The position numbers and the translations under genes were made by a program. A DNA stretch of 64,000 nucleotides from Conus ventricosus. Its lineage: Eukaryota; Mollusca; Gastropoda; Neogastropoda; Conidae. Numbering within the stretch: the stretch's first letter is position 1; each line of letters begins with the position of its first letter. Shown in pieces: positions 1 to 11,645 of the stretch. The stretch lies in the NCBI GenBank assembly GCA_018398815.1, contig CM031601.1, positions 30,152,204-30,216,203 on the forward strand, read 5' to 3'. The notes beneath the pieces were generated by a model, which had not been told where the DNA came from, did not search any database, and saw nothing but the letters and a program-made list of their open reading frames with translations.

Positions 1-237
1 CTTTAATTACTAATACTTGAATAGAAAAAAAAATGTTGAAAGTGACATATTTCATTTTATTTGTTTTGTTTGAGGTTTTCATTAATAGCCAATATGTTTG
101 AATACTTAGGACGGATGGCAAGCCAGCCAACATGGAAGCTGCGACAGAGCACAAATATGGAGCAGCTCTAGCCTTGCAAGGCCCGTTTTGTCTGGAGCAC
201 CATATTGCTGGCTTAGCGGTCCTGTTTATATATGTAG

Positions 238-288
<51 letters not shown>

Positions 289-450
289 GTTAGCCTGAGA
301 TGTGTTGCTGGGCCTCTTAAATCTGAGCAAAAGGAAGAAATTCAACTTTGTTCCTACTGTTTTCCTTGACAGGCTGTTGTCCCTTGGTTCCTAAACCTAC
401 CACCATCTGTCAGTCTTCGCTTGCACTCTCTACCACTCCACACCATCACA
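1..450 (+). mobile_element. Degraded LTR (3' part) of the 10188-16441 family
   Basis: This stretch follows the 3' part of the LTR found intact at 10188-11578. Shared landmarks are the gaggttttcat / atatgtttg-atact block near 70-105, a 'ctttgcggtcc'-like block near 213, the 'ggctg-tgtcccttgg' block near 370 and the terminal caccatcaca at 441-450. It is interrupted by a TA microsatellite and has many substitutions, so it is far older than the copy at 10188. Its 5' end lies outside the window, and no gag or other internal sequence follows it. It is therefore a solo LTR or a truncated copy. The family match is direct; solo status is inferred. Confidence 0.7.
239..282. repeat. (TA)n microsatellite
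   Basis: About 20 uninterrupted TA units inside the degraded LTR. Confidence 0.95.
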
Positions 451-956
451 TATGCATAGCTTCAGTGAAGTCGGTCAGTTTTCCAAGCTTATCAGCTGAA
501 GAATGTGTTAAAACAAGAGTGAGCTTGACAGTCCAAACATATCTGGCAGCATTTTATTCTTCAGGAAGATATGTGTTTAGTTGCTCTTCAACTTTTGATC
601 AACATATTAAAATCATCAAACATAGATTTTATTAGTACCATTCATATATTGTGCTTGTGGTACTGAACAGTGGAAAGACTGTGGACTTTTTTTTTAAAAT
701 GGTAGCTTACAACTTTGGCTTTGTAAGGCGCTGTGAAGATTGTTTGCCTTTTGACAAAGGCAGAACATGTCTTGAAGGTGATGATGTGGGAAATGTTATA
801 TTGAAAACATAACTTTGAAATGTCCATCTTTCCATGAAGAGGTGTTGTACCTTAGCCCATAACAGCTGCTTGTATGGAGAATATCTAGGGTGAAAATAAT
901 CTGTGTTTTTCATTTTGAAGTGTTCATTAGTCATAGGCTTTGGCTCTTTCCTACAG
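451..956. other. Intron sequence, nothing recognised
   Basis: AT-rich DNA between the LTR relic and the first visible host exon. It ends in a pyrimidine-rich stretch and ctacag acceptor at 951-956. No coding signal or known repeat was seen. Confidence 0.6.
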
Positions 957-1151
957 TGCTCACCCATACATTTTCTTCAACCCGGACCGCTGCAGCATGA
1001 CCTTCCTGGGTTTCACTGTGGACCCCAGAACTGGTAATCTGTTGAACCAGGCTGGCGAAGTACTGGTAGCGGCCATCATGAAGCGGTCCCTGTATTGCAG
1101 CCTGGCTGGCAATGGGGCACCACTCTCGGAAGACTTTGATTCACTGGGCAG
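957..1151 (+). CDS. RNF213: RNF213-like exon A (AAA+ core)
   Basis: This exon of an RNF213-type E3 ubiquitin ligase / dynein-like AAA+ ATPase codes for about 65 residues. The start reads HPYIFFNPDRCSMTFLGF and the end DFDSLGR, a pattern known just upstream of the third AAA unit in RNF213 proteins. Acceptor ctacag ends at 956 and donor gtcagt starts at 1152. The exon begins with the third base of a codon and ends with two bases (ag). These join the first base of the next exon to give Arg, so the frame is kept. Known function of the family (not visible here): a very large cytosolic protein with a hexameric-type AAA core and a RING/RZ ubiquitin ligase module, linked to lipid droplets and antimicrobial defence. 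Confidence 0.9.
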
Positions 1152-2743
1152 GTCAGTGCCACACTGCAGCTCACACTTTGTTGTTTTTTGACTGGCTCAC
1201 ATTTGCTTCACAAAGAAGCTAGTTTTGGAGGTATAAGTGCAGACATAATGTTTAAAGTTGTCTAATTTTGATATTAATTTGACAACACTTTGCACAACTG
1301 GTAGAAACAGTTTGCATGTAAGATGTGTTCTCTAAGCAAGTAGCTTGCATGTTTTGTACATTAGGCAAATTGCTGGCCTAATATCAACATAAGGCACAAA
1401 ATCAGCATTATGTGTAACATATATATAAACAGGTAGAGATGTTTAAACCAGAAAACTCATGTTCTTTGTAATTGCTAAAAGGAAAAGGTGAAGAAAGCAC
1501 AGAGGTTATGACTCTAAGCATTGTGTTTAGAAGTAAACGGAGCTGATTAAGGGGAAATGGAGGTCAGAGGGATGAGAAGGAACACTACTTTAGGGGATGG
1601 TACCCCTAAAACACCAGCTGCTATTCTTGAAAGAACAAAACTTAGGTCTGCAAATACTGTATTGAAGATCTCTATAATTTAGTAACTTTTCTTCGGTGAG
1701 AAAGATGTTTAGGTTGGTTCCAAGGTTTTTTTTCCCCTATATGATGTGTATTTGAACCAGAACTCGCATTAAGAGACAAGCCAAAAGGGAGTGAGAATTT
1801 TTTTTATCACTGACCACACATCTGAAATGGCCATTCACTCCAGGTAAATATTTAAGAAAAGGGGGCCAAATCAGTGTCAACATCTTCCAACGGTTCTACA
1901 GGGTCGTGTCATTTTCATTAATGACATCACTTGATTTGAGGTGGTGCACCCCAATTTTTGTCACATTGACCTAATCTGTTCCCATCAAAAGGAAGAGAGC
2001 AAACCCTTAGATCTCTGATGACTGTTCAAACCCCCAGTTGTCCCAATTTTGTGTTGTAGCAAGTGCTTTCTCAACTATAGTGCCATTCTTACAAACTTTG
2101 TCAAGAGTGCCATCCCAGCTTAAATCTCATTATACTGACAGGTGTTTGGATCAGTGAAATTCTGTCTTGTGGACTTAACTATTCATTGTGCCAGCTTGCA
2201 GTTTTGTCCCCTGATTGAATGTCAAAAACACTAGCACTGGCAGTGGTGGTCCACCTATGGTATTTAAAAGAGATATACCACTTAATTCTTACCACAATGG
2301 AGAAATTCAGAATCTGTTTTTTGCAGGGTTAGCTGGTGAAGGGTAGCATAGAAAAGTAACTCCAAAGAGATGCTGTTCTCTGTTGAATAACAAGGTTATT
2401 GTATGAAACAAATAAAAGATGGAGAAAAATAAAGGCAGGTAAACAAAGTTTCTGTCTTTATAGAATTGACTTAACAAAGATTTTTAAAGCAGGTTTGGGA
2501 GGGGGCTGAAAGAAATAGTGTTTGAAATGAAATTTGATCCGTCACTGACAATGTACAACAACAGTGTGGAATTCTGTGCTGTGGACAGCACCATTTTTTG
2601 CCCCGAGCAAATCATCATGGTCGATATTTACTGGTGAATATTGCTCTTTTTCTGAATTTTTGAAAGAGTGGAGACTGGCCAATTTTGTCATGTCAGTGGT
2701 GCTGGATAGGAATGTTGTCAAGGGTATGCTAATTGTGTGGCAG
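1152..2743. other. Intron A-B, no recognisable element
   Basis: Spliceosomal intron bounded by gtcagt and a gtgtggcag acceptor. It is AT-rich, and no transposon motif or long open frame was found. Confidence 0.7.
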
Positions 2744-2893
2744 GGAGGAGAAACTGCTGCGACTGTACCAAGTGATGGGGGTACCAGAAGAAGAAAGGAA
2801 AACCAAGAAGGGGAAAGTGGTAGATCCTGATGACACGTATGAACTGACCACTGACAATGCCAAAAAGATTTTGGCCATCTACATGCGATTCAG
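2744..2893 (+). CDS. RNF213: RNF213-like exon B (AAA+ core)
   Basis: The exon codes for about 50 residues. It runs from EEKLLRLYQVMG through a lysine-rich patch (residues about 15-22) to a segment ending AKKILAIYMRFR. In RNF213 the sequence after this is the strand leading into the Walker A loop of AAA3. The acceptor cag ends at 2743. The donor gtatga starts at 2894 after caag-type consensus cag. The exon starts with one codon base and ends with two, completing Arg codons on both sides, so it joins exons A and C in frame. No stop or frameshift is present. Further reading into 2894-2984 is intron translated by chance. Confidence 0.9.
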
Positions 2894-3188
2894 GTATGAC
2901 ACTGATTTGGTGATCATGTTTCAGAATGCGTTAAACACTTTTGTCCCTAATTTTTTTTATTTCAAAGTTGAATTATTATTCTGAACACTGTTACTGTTCT
3001 CTTTTCTAACAGTTGACAGACATAAATGCCATCTGTTGGTGATCAAGGATGTGTGACGTTGAACAACATGTTTATGTCTCATAAAGCAGAATGGACATTC
3101 ATCAAAGGTTCCTTTTTATTCATGCTTTAAAGTTTACTTCATTCTTACTATTCAAGTGATTGAAAAGGCAAAATGTGTTTTTTGACAG

Positions 3189-3309
3189 ATGTGACATCCC
3201 TGTGCTAGTTATGGGGGAGACGGGGTGTGGGAAGACACGCCTGGTACAGTTCCTGTGTGCTCTTCAGACCCCAAAGTCAAAGAATGCCCAAACCATGGTG
3301 ATCATGAAA
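3189..3309 (+). CDS. RNF213: RNF213-like exon C with Walker A of AAA3
   Basis: The exon codes for about 40 residues beginning RCDIPVLVMGETGCGKTRLV. GETGCGKT is a canonical P-loop (Walker A), with the lysine expected to bind ATP phosphates. The sequence fits the third AAA unit of RNF213, one of the two units thought to be catalytically competent. Acceptor tttgacag ends at 3188; the strong donor gtaagt starts at 3310. The exon ends in phase 0 after the codon for Lys. The short 295-bp intron on its left holds nothing notable. Confidence 0.93.
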
Positions 3310-4263
3310 GTAAGTCCATTCCTTTCTCCTCAGATTATCAATGCATGCAAGTATTTAAAGTTAAAGGCATGTTTTGAGAATGATTTTGTTTCTCCCAATA
3401 GTAACAACACGTCTTTTTCAACGCTCTGTGCAGGGAGTGAATGACAGGTCACAAGAATACTGTTTTTTAGTTGAACATGTCTCAAGTTATTTTTCCAGGA
3501 TTACTTTCAATTTAGTTACCAATATCTTGCAAGATGTCACATGCTGATACTTCATTCCATTCTCTTCCTATGCATAGTTTTCAGTTTTGTTTTGAGAACA
3601 CATACTGCGTTGCACTCCAGTATTAAACAACTCAACATCCTTGAATTGACAGTTGCAGTAGATTTTCTGCAGAACATATACAATGACTTAAAGCACATCA
3701 TAATTTGAAGATTCCATTGACATATTCACAGTTTTCATATTTCCTGCCCTGCACATGTACAAGAAGAGGCACTCTGCCCTCCAGACAAACATGCCCTATA
3801 ACAACCAGGAGATAAGTTTCTATTTCTTCTTCTTTTTTTTTACCCAGACAGGCACATCTCTAGACCTTTTTTTTTTTTTTTTTTCCTGGTTGAAGAATCC
3901 CCATACCTTGGTCATCATATAATTCATTTGTGTTCTCTTCCACTTAAGCAAAGAATCCCCACACCATGGTCGTCATAAACTAAACCTTCTGTCTTCTCCA
4001 AGCCATTGTTCTTAAAAATTTCACCCCTTTCTCTTTTTTTGAAGGGAATATTATTCCAAGAGCACATCTCTTGTTAGAGCGGCAATGACTGCTTGTATGT
4101 GGGGGCTACTGTGGTGTTAAAATGTGGTTGGATGGTATGGGGATTGAGTTTGTTTATGTGTGTGACTGTATTCTCATTTATTGTTGTTGCGCATGATGCT
4201 GTACTGCAGGAAACTTCACTTTAGAAATATATTATTTTGTTCTTAAATGGAATACAGGTGTGT

Positions 4264-4323
<60 letters not shown>

Positions 4324-4690
4324 TGTGTGTAAACATATGCATGTGAGTGTATGTGTGTGTGTGTGTTAAATAATAGGGAAGGGGGTTTTGAGTGGGAAGG
4401 AAGGGTAGAAGTGGTTAGAGAGAAAGGGAGGGAATTGTGAGAAAATGGAAAACATTGTGAAGTAGTGGACACGGAGTGGAGGGAGAGAAGGACAGCGTGG
4501 TGTGTGTGTGATTATGCTTCAGTTTGATACCTTTTTTTTTTTTTACTTCTTCTGTCTTTTTTGTTTGTTTATTACTTGTGCTCATGCAAAACAGAAACGT
4601 TGAGTCTTCATACATGTGAGTGCAGAAACTGAAGTTGACAGACTCGAGGCAAACATGACATTCATACTGTTTATGATTGTCCTTACATAG
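3310..4690. other. Intron C-D with GT microsatellite
   Basis: Intron bounded by gtaagt and ccttacatag. It contains two T-rich tracts (about 3830-3890), a near-duplicate of an 'aagaatccccacaccatggtc' phrase at about 3894 and 3952, and a long GT repeat. No gene was seen. Confidence 0.7.
4259..4365. repeat. (GT)n microsatellite
   Basis: Nearly pure TG dinucleotides, interrupted near 4316-4350. Open frames read from it are artefacts of the repeat. Confidence 0.95.
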
Positions 4691-4938
4691 GTCCATGGGG
4701 GCACAACATCAGAAGACATCCATAAGAAGGTGAAGGAAGCAGAAATATTGGCCAAAGAAACCAAGAAACAAGCAGCCAAAGATCGTCCATTGTACACTGT
4801 GCTATTCTTTGATGAAGCTAATACCACAGAGGCCATTGGAGCTGTCAAGGAGGTCATGTGTGATGGTGCAATGAATGGAACTCGAATCCAGCTTCACAAT
4901 GACCTGAAGATGGTGGCTGCCTGTAACCCATATCGCAA
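4691..4938 (+). CDS. RNF213: RNF213-like exon D with Walker B of AAA3
   Basis: The exon codes for about 82 residues. It starts VHGGTTSEDIHKKV, passes through a Lys/Ala-rich helix, and contains LYTVLFFDEANTTEAIG around residues 36-52. LFFDEANT has the hydrophobic-Asp-Glu form of a Walker B motif that activates water for ATP hydrolysis. The end (MVAACNPYR) is a sensor-1-like strand with Asn. Acceptor ccttacatag ends at 4690 and the exon opens in phase 0. The donor gtaggt starts at 4939 after two bases (aa), which join the g of exon E to give Lys. The intact P-loop and Walker B in neighbouring exons suggest a working ATPase unit. Confidence 0.93.
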
Positions 4939-5687
4939 GTAGGTCTTTTCTTCTCATTCTCCTATATAGTGCAACAGTCTTAAGTGATTCACAAGGGATA
5001 GACCTTTATCGGTACTGAAATGAATCATGTTTTATGGTGCTTATGGTTAGGACTTAATGTCCATAGTCAAAACGTCTTGAAGATCACAAATTTTAATCCT
5101 TACCCTCACACAGAGAAAAATAAGTATTTCCCATGTGCAGTGCAGGTGTGTATGAAACTTAGACATAGTTATCGAAAATGAATATCATTTTGACAGCTAA
5201 AGTCTCTTTGAATTAGCATAGTATTCTGTAAATGATACTGTGTAGATCAGTCTGTAAATGCTTGTGATAAATTAAACACTTTGTTTACACCAGTCTTGAA
5301 CACAAGAGCATCAGTTTCCCCTTTTTCACAGGACAGTATTCAGACTGTTTAGACATGTAGCGAAAACAGGAGTTATTTCAATCTAAGTTCAGCAGTGCTG
5401 CATGATACACAGTTCCGATTGCTTACAGTTCATATCTAAGTTTTTGCTGCCAATTATTCCATTCCAAGGAAGAAGTAAGTGACAAACATGGCCCGGGCAT
5501 TTATATGTTTTCTCTATTTATGATTACATTAAATGCTTTGATGCTTTAACAAAAAAGAAAAACCTTGAAAAACAGCAAAAACTCCAACTAAAATACTTCA
5601 ATACATTGTTCAACAAAGCTCATAGCAGAAAATAATAAAAAGCCAGTGCTGGTGCATATATGCAAGCAGCCCGGCTACAATAGTAGG
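4939..5687. other. Intron D-E, left part, nothing recognised
   Basis: AT-rich intron sequence between exon D and a tandem duplication. No motif was recognised. Confidence 0.6.
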
Positions 5688-6602
5688 TTTTGTGGCTGAT
5701 GCTTCTTGTTAGGTCCCATGGCAATTGATAACTGTTCTCTTTCATCCTCTCACTCATCTTCCTTCACCCCTGATCAACATGCTTTCTCTTTCACACTCTT
5801 CCCACATACATGCAACACATGACACAAAGATGTTATATTGCGCTTAGGTCCACTCCACGAGGAGTGAAAATATAATTTGTCAGTTCTTCATATACCAGCA
5901 TTAAAACCAGTGGGTATCTGGACAGGTACATATAATAGTGACCTGTAAACATCAGATTTCTTTTTACCTTGTAATTTCTTGACTTTATGTCCCATTCTTT
6001 CAATTGTTTTTCTCTGATCACTTTGTTAAGTGAGGAGTTCAACGCATAAAATCAACCTTAGCTTCAATTAGACAATACCTTTTGTTTGTCAGGTAACGGA
6101 CTTCAACGATTAAACTCACCCATAGCTTCAAAAGGACAATACATTTGTTTGCCAGGTAACTGAATTCAACATTTATGTCACAAAAGATTCAAAAGGACAA
6201 TACCATTTGTTCGCCAGGTAACGGCTTATAATCCAGTATTTCTTTCCATTTCTGACCAGCGCTTTGCGCCGATTTCTTTCCAACACTGCTGAAGGGGGTT
6301 AAAAACATCAATTCCCCTGGATCTGAACTTTGAGTTTGACTGAAGGGGGGAAAGCGCCAGCGCCTTTGAATGAAGGGGTGGGAGGGTGGGAATTTTTTCG
6401 GAGAGCAGAAAGTGCGTCTTCACTGCTAGCGTGTTACTTCGAAAAGGAAGCGCTTTTGCGCATGCTCGACCTGCATTAAGAATTTTGTCTTACCGGAAAA
6501 TACCGAATGATTTTTACGCATGCCTGCCTGCTTAAGAATTTTGTCTTACAGAAAATATCGAAAATCGCACTCCGCCACAAATCCCTTATGTCCCATAAGA
6601 AC
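5688..6602. repeat. Tandem duplication, unit 1 (915 bp)
   Basis: The unit starts ttttgtggctgatgc and ends cataagaac. It is nearly identical to the adjacent unit 6603-7524. Inside are three sub-repeats built on 'ggacaatacctttgtt...caggtaac' near 6070, 6130 and 6195, and two copies of 'aagaattttgtcttac' near 6478-6550. Differences between the two units are mainly single-base deletions clustered at 6480-6600. No protein family was recognised on either strand. It may be a non-coding transposon or an LTR-like unit. Confidence 0.85.
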
Positions 6603-7524
6603 TTTTGTGGCTGATGCTTCTTGTTAGGTCCCATGGCAATTGATAACTGTTCTCTTTCATCCTCTCACTCATCTTCCTTCACCCCTGATCAACATGCTTT
6701 CTCTTTCACACTCTTCCCACATACATGCAACACATGACACAAAGATGTTATATTGCGCTTAGGTCCACTCCACGAGGAGTGAAAATATAATTTGTCAGTT
6801 CTTCATATACCAGCATTATACCCAGTGGGTATCTGGACAGGTACATATAATAGTGACCTGTAAACATCAGATTTCTTTTTATCTTGTAATTTCTTGACTT
6901 TATGTCCCATTCTTTCAATTGTTTTTCTCTGATCACTTTGTTAAGTGAGGAGTTCAACGCATAAATTCAACCTTAGCTTCAATTGGACAATACCTTTTGT
7001 TTGTCAGGTAACGGACTTCAACGATTAAACTCACCCATAGCTTCAAAAGGACAATACATTTGTTTGCCAGGTAACTGAATTCAACATTTATGTCACAAAA
7101 GATTCAAAAGGACAATACCGTTTGTTTGCCAGGTAACGGCTAATGATCCAGTATTTCTTTCCATTTCTGACCAGCGCTTTGCGCCGATTTCTTTCCAACA
7201 CTGCTGAAGGGGGTTAAAAACATCAATTCCTCTGGGATCTGAACTTTGAGTTTGACTGAAGGGGGAAAGCGCCAGCGCCTTTGAATAAAGGGGTGGGAGG
7301 GTGGGAATTTTTTCGGAGAGCAGAGAGTGCGTCTTCACTGCTAGCGTGTTACTTCGAAAAGGAAGCGCTTTTGCGCATGCCCGACCTGCATTAAGAATTT
7401 TGTCTTACCGGAAAATACCGGAATGATTTTTACGCATGCCTGGCCTGCTTTAAGAATTTTGTCTTACCGGAAAATATCGGAATAATCGCACTCCGCCACA
7501 AATTCCCTTATGTCCCATAAGAAC
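6603..7524. repeat. Tandem duplication, unit 2 (922 bp)
   Basis: Second head-to-tail copy of 5688-6602. The join is seamless within a run of four T residues (6603-6606), which also follows the second unit at 7525-7528. This is the signature of a simple tandem duplication rather than of two independent insertions. Confidence 0.85.
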
Positions 7525-7928
7525 TTTTCTCTCTAACAGCATGCATGGACCCTTCATTCCTTCCTTTGTGGTTGGGAATGCTTGTTCTGATTATAGACAC
7601 CCAAACCATTGGAATTGTTGCTTTAAGAACATAGACATTCAGTTTTAGTTTGGAGAGATGGTCATGTAGTTGTTACACCATGGGTGCAAAAGTTCGCTTC
7701 CAGTACATTGTTTACAGTTCTCTCATTAGTAAATTCTTATATAATTTTACCAAATGACAAAACCATAGTTTGATAAATGATGAATAGGTGTACAGTGTAC
7801 CTAGATCATGTGTATGTTTGTTAGATCCCATAACTGGTGTTAGAAACTACAAGGCATTTGTATTTGGTAATGTGTTTTGGTTTATCCTCAGAGACATGTC
7901 CATGTTATAAGTCTGGAACTAATTGCAG
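7525..7928. other. Intron D-E, right part
   Basis: Intron sequence leading to the aattgcag acceptor at 7921-7928. Nothing else was recognised. Confidence 0.6.
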
Positions 7929-8011
7929 GCATTCCAAAGCAGTGATGGAGCGCCTTGAGAAAGCAGGGCTTGGCTACCATGTCAGTGCAGAGAAGACCTG
8001 TGACAAACTTG
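7929..8011 (+). CDS. RNF213: RNF213-like exon E
   Basis: This short exon of about 28 residues reads HSKAVMERLEKAGLGYHV then SAEKTCDKLG. It directly continues the NPYRK sequence of exon D: the split Lys codon is aa plus g. Acceptor ends at 7928; donor gtgaga starts at 8012. The last single base g joins gt of exon F to give Gly, although exon F lies 30 kb away. In RNF213 this segment links the AAA3 core to the conserved 'VYRV...LVWDFG' region. The intron on its right (8012-38142) holds the nested transposon stack. Confidence 0.9.
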
Positions 8012-8149
8012 GTGAGAAAGATGGTTTTTCACATGTTCTGTTGGCGTGTGCTCTTGCATTTGTGCTGATGTATGTGTATCATCTTAGAATTTGCTGTTGT
8101 TTCTGTTATTGACGGGCATCTCTGTTGGCAGAAATAACAGTCTTCAAGA

Positions 8150-9034
8150 TGTCCCTCTGACAAAAAAAGCCCTGAAGTCAGGACAATGAAAAAAGGAGCT
8201 GTGAAAGCAAAACGCCATTAGCTGAAGTGACTTCAAAGTTCTCCAACCAAGAGCTAAACTGTGCCATCAGACAGTTCAAGAAAAAAGCTCCTGGAAAGAT
8301 GGGACCACCAATGAAATGATCAAACATCTTTGTAAGAACACCAAGCAAAAATTAATGGACATGCTCAGCCAATCCTGGAACTCTGGTGAGTTCCCAAGTC
8401 ATTGGAAGGAACAGTCAGCCTCCTTAGCGGTCTAGATAGGACCTTGAAGCTAATGGTCAACAGATATCTTCAGTATCAATAAAGAAGATTGGCCTCAAAA
8501 GCTCTACAACGCATCCATAAAATCAGATTCACATATGACCAGATGGTGCTCCTTACTAGGGACATCGAAAATGACTTTCAAAGAGCCCATGTAAAATTTG
8601 ATGGTCACATGTGCACGCTGTTGAGCATCAGAGAAGGGCTACCATAAGGTGGAATAATCTCACTGACACCGTTTGTGGTCTTCATCCGCAACATCTCCAG
8701 AGTGCTTCAAGCTGATGACTGAGCAGTATGGTCAAAAGCAGAGCAGATCAACACAGCAGCACATGGGATGTAGGCAGTGGCGAACACGGTCTCAAACTGG
8801 GCCAGGGCCAAAGAGAACATGATCAGCAATTAACAGAACAAAAACTGAGGCGTCATGCTTTTCTCTCTCCCCTATAAAAAAAGAGTTGAGTCTGCAGATT
8901 GAATGCAAGAATATTCCTAAAGGTACTGAATTGTCTGTGAGAGTGAGTTGAGGAAGTTGGCTCTCAAATTTACCCATGTCACCGCATGCCCGCATGTTGA
9001 ATTGAACACCTTCTTCCCAATCAATTTCCACTTG
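8150..9034 (+). pseudogene. Decayed LINE reverse-transcriptase relic
   Basis: A heavily decayed I/Jockey-like reverse transcriptase can be followed through many frameshifts and stops. Visible pieces are an 'IRQFKKKAPGK' thumb-adjacent motif near 8265-8305, 'MLSQSWNSGEFPSHW' near 8360-8405, a broken 'LP-GG-IS-T-FVVFI' motif near 8640-8690, and a 'NRTKTEASCFSLS' segment near 8830-8880. This order is normal for LINE RT domains. It ends where the younger LINE begins at 9035, and its last ten bases were duplicated by that insertion. It is a fossil and makes no protein. Confidence 0.6.
9025..9034. repeat. Left target-site duplication of the split LINE
   Basis: tttccacttg here is repeated exactly at 37601-37610, directly after the LINE 3' end. 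Together they delimit the LINE that hosts the other insertions. Confidence 0.75.
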
Positions 9035-9069
9035 ATTAATGTTTAATCAGTATTTTGTCCTCATATTTT

Positions 9070-10187
9070 ACTCATGACAGACAAAGTTTTAAGGTATTTC
9101 AATGGAATTGTCGATCCATCACAACCACTCTTGATCAATTAGTACAACAACTATCAGAAGAAAAATATCATGTCTTAGCTTTGCAATCATTAAATGTACA
9201 GAAGGAAAAGTTACCTATATTAGACGATTATCATTTTCCACCGATTATTCAAAAAGTAGATAACCATGAAAAAATAAATGTATCAATAATATAATATATA
9301 TTCGTGAAGGAGAAAAATACCTGCCATGCACTAGTCCTGTTCCACCAGACGTTCCCGACTGCATGCTTGTGCAGTAAAGGTACAGGTAAATTGTAATGTA
9401 CTAACAATTGTTTCTGTTTATTTACCACAAGGTCCAAATGATACAAACACAGAATGGCTTCACTCGATTCAGTCAGACCAGTCAAATAAATATCTCGTCA
9501 GTGGTGACTTTAATGCCCATTCGCCATTTTGGGGAGAAAGGATGTCAAGTCATAACTAGTAACCGCTTTATTGAGAACATAGTTGACTCATCTCTCTCTA
9601 CCGTTTAAACAATGGCAATATAACTTGCATTCCAGACAATCCCAAACATAATCCTAGTGCCGTAGATTTAACATCCCCAGAGCTAGCGGTTTCTTGCGAT
9701 TGGCAAACTCTTAATGACACATTAAATAGTGACCATCTACCTATTGTCATTACATTTGAAACGATGAGACCTGAAACAAACAATGTAACACACGATAAAG
9801 TTCCAAAATACTGTTTTAAATTTGCTAACTGGAATAAATTTTCATTCTTGTTAAGCTCATTTTATATTGATGAAGAACAAATTAATAGTCAAGATGTAGA
9901 AACATTGTATGATCGATTTCAAAAGACTGTACTTTCTGCTGCTAGTGAATCAATTCCAACAGTAAAATCTGTAAAATCAAAGAAACATTTGGGTAATGTC
10001 TGGTGGAATGAGACTTGTCAAGAGGCTAAAGAAGAGAAACGGAATAAAACAAAAGAATATAAAAGAGAAAAAGATCCTGTGGAAAAAGTTAAAAAGCTTC
10101 TTGAGAAGAATAGAGCAAGAAACGCACAAAACAAAGTAACTGCACAAGCAAAGTGGCAATATTGGTCTTCATTTTGTGAGAATGAGG
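9070..10187 (+). pseudogene. LINE endonuclease part of ORF2 (piece 1)
   Basis: This piece codes for an apurinic-type (EEP) endonuclease. FKVFQWNCRSITTT near 9089-9130 is the first catalytic motif (WNCRS). SGDFNAHSPFWGE near 9500-9540 is the 'DFNAH' motif, and a SDHLP motif near 9727-9741 is the catalytic His box. A stop or frameshift near 9290-9410 and another near 9600-9660 break the frame. The linker after the endonuclease is open from 9764 and reads QYWSSFCENEV at its end. There the LTR retrotransposon interrupts it, and reading resumes at 16442. Nicks target DNA in a working element; this copy is dead. Confidence 0.8.
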
Positions 10188-11578
10188 TGTAGCCGGGTGC
10201 TAAGAGTGTATATTCCTTGGGCACCCGTCTCGGACGAGATATTTTGTTCACGAGTTATCTTCCCCTTACCTCCCTTGATTGATTGATCTCGTTTTTATTG
10301 TGTAAATTCTTTAATCATGAATACCTCAGAACCTACATACTTTGTGTATACGTTGCTGAAGTCACAAAAATTAATGTATTCCATTCATTACAATCGTGCT
10401 GGACTGAGAAGCCCATATTTTCCCTAAAACTGGTATTTCGACCAAATTAATCTTGGCGCCATTTTGAATTGTCCGACGAACAAACCGTGAATAATTCTTG
10501 ATTTCATAAAAAGTATGAGAGAATCCAAAGAATCCATGAATGCACATTGAAAGTAAAGTCCATAAGCTTTCATTTCGTATATCGCATGCCTATGATCTTT
10601 TCTGTACAAGCTTGCGACTATACGAAATGACTGACAGCGCCGGTCCCTTTAGCGAGTCGCCTTCTTTGTTTACTGTTGGAGTTTTGATCTAAATTGTCAT
10701 TTCATGAAATTTGGACTTCCCAATCGAAATCTTTTTAATAACTCCATTTCTATGATAGAAGCAACTGAAATTATATAAAAATTATCATCCAATGGACCAT
10801 TTCAACGGAATAACATTTTATCGAAGATCGTGTTCGAAGCACGTGGCGACGGCCATGTAGTGATAAGGCAAGTTGTGTTTTCTACCAAACTTTAAACGCA
10901 AAGTTCTCCGCTTGGACGGCATCTTGGATAATGAAGTTTATATGTATAGAAAGAGCGAAATTCAAGCTTTTTATTCATTACAAAATTATTTCACGCTGTT
11001 TTGTACTTTTCATCGAAACAAGGGCAAATATGACGTAAGCTTGTTAAAAGTGGGTTCATTCTCGGACTTTAATCGCCAGTAACTTTACACAGCCACAAAA
11101 TTGTCAAATATGACTTATTGCGTTTTATTCCTTGGGTTCTGAGGTTTTCATCGATATGTAATATGTTTGGATACTTTGAACGGACGGCGAGCTAGACAAC
11201 GCAGAAGCCGAAAAAGGTAGCACAGATTTTGTCATTTGGCATCCCACGAGGCTCATTTGAGTGCGGCGCTGCGTTGCCTGCTTTGCGGTCCGGTCAAGGT
11301 GTATATAACTGGGCGCGCTGAGTGAGTGCGATGAGTGTTCCCCGGTGTGAGCGACTGGCGTGAGAGGCAGAGAGAGTGCTCAGTGCGCCGAGTGCTGAGA
11401 GAGAGTTCCCAGGCAGTGTTCCTGGTCTGAGCTCCTTGCCATGAGAGAGAAATAAAGAGAAGGGAAAAATTCCACATCGTCCTGTGTCTTCTTGACTGGC
11501 TGCTGTCCCTTGGTCCCTGCACTTATTACCATCTGCCTGTCTTCACCTGCACACCCCTTACCCCTCCACACCATCACA
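10188..11578 (+). repeat. 5' LTR (1391 bp)
   Basis: Begins tgtagccggg and ends caccatcaca. It matches 13737-14770 plus 16092-16441 almost base for base. The main differences are a 3-base deletion near 10727 and a missing ccgagtg-type block near 11388. It contains a TATA-like box and an AATAAA signal. Small open frames seen inside both LTRs carry no family signal. Confidence 0.92.
11302..11308 (+). promoter_or_regulatory. LTR TATA box
   Basis: TATATAA in the 5' LTR, followed about 145 bp later by AATAAA (11451-11456). The same pair occurs in the 3' LTR at 16170-16176 and 16314-16319. Spacing fits a U3-R-U5 layout with a start site shortly after 11330. Confidence 0.55.
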
Positions 11579-11580
11579 AC

Positions 11581-11598
11581 TGGCGCTGCGAGCAGGAT
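11581..11598 (+). other. Primer binding site candidate
   Basis: TGGCGCTGCGAGCAGGAT starts two bases after the LTR end. A TGG start matches the complement of a tRNA CCA tail. The identity of the tRNA was not determined. Confidence 0.6.
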
Positions 11599-11645
11599 CG
11601 GAGACAGAAGGACCAAGGAGACACAGCCCAAGAAGACCGGACACC

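Noticed and set aside
2564..2830. 88-codon frame overlapping exon B
   Set aside because: It is in a different frame from the exon and shows no similarity to the host protein.
10424..11082. 61- and 69-codon frames repeated in both LTRs
   Set aside because: They recur only because the LTR is duplicated; no domain, start context or wider conservation is visible.
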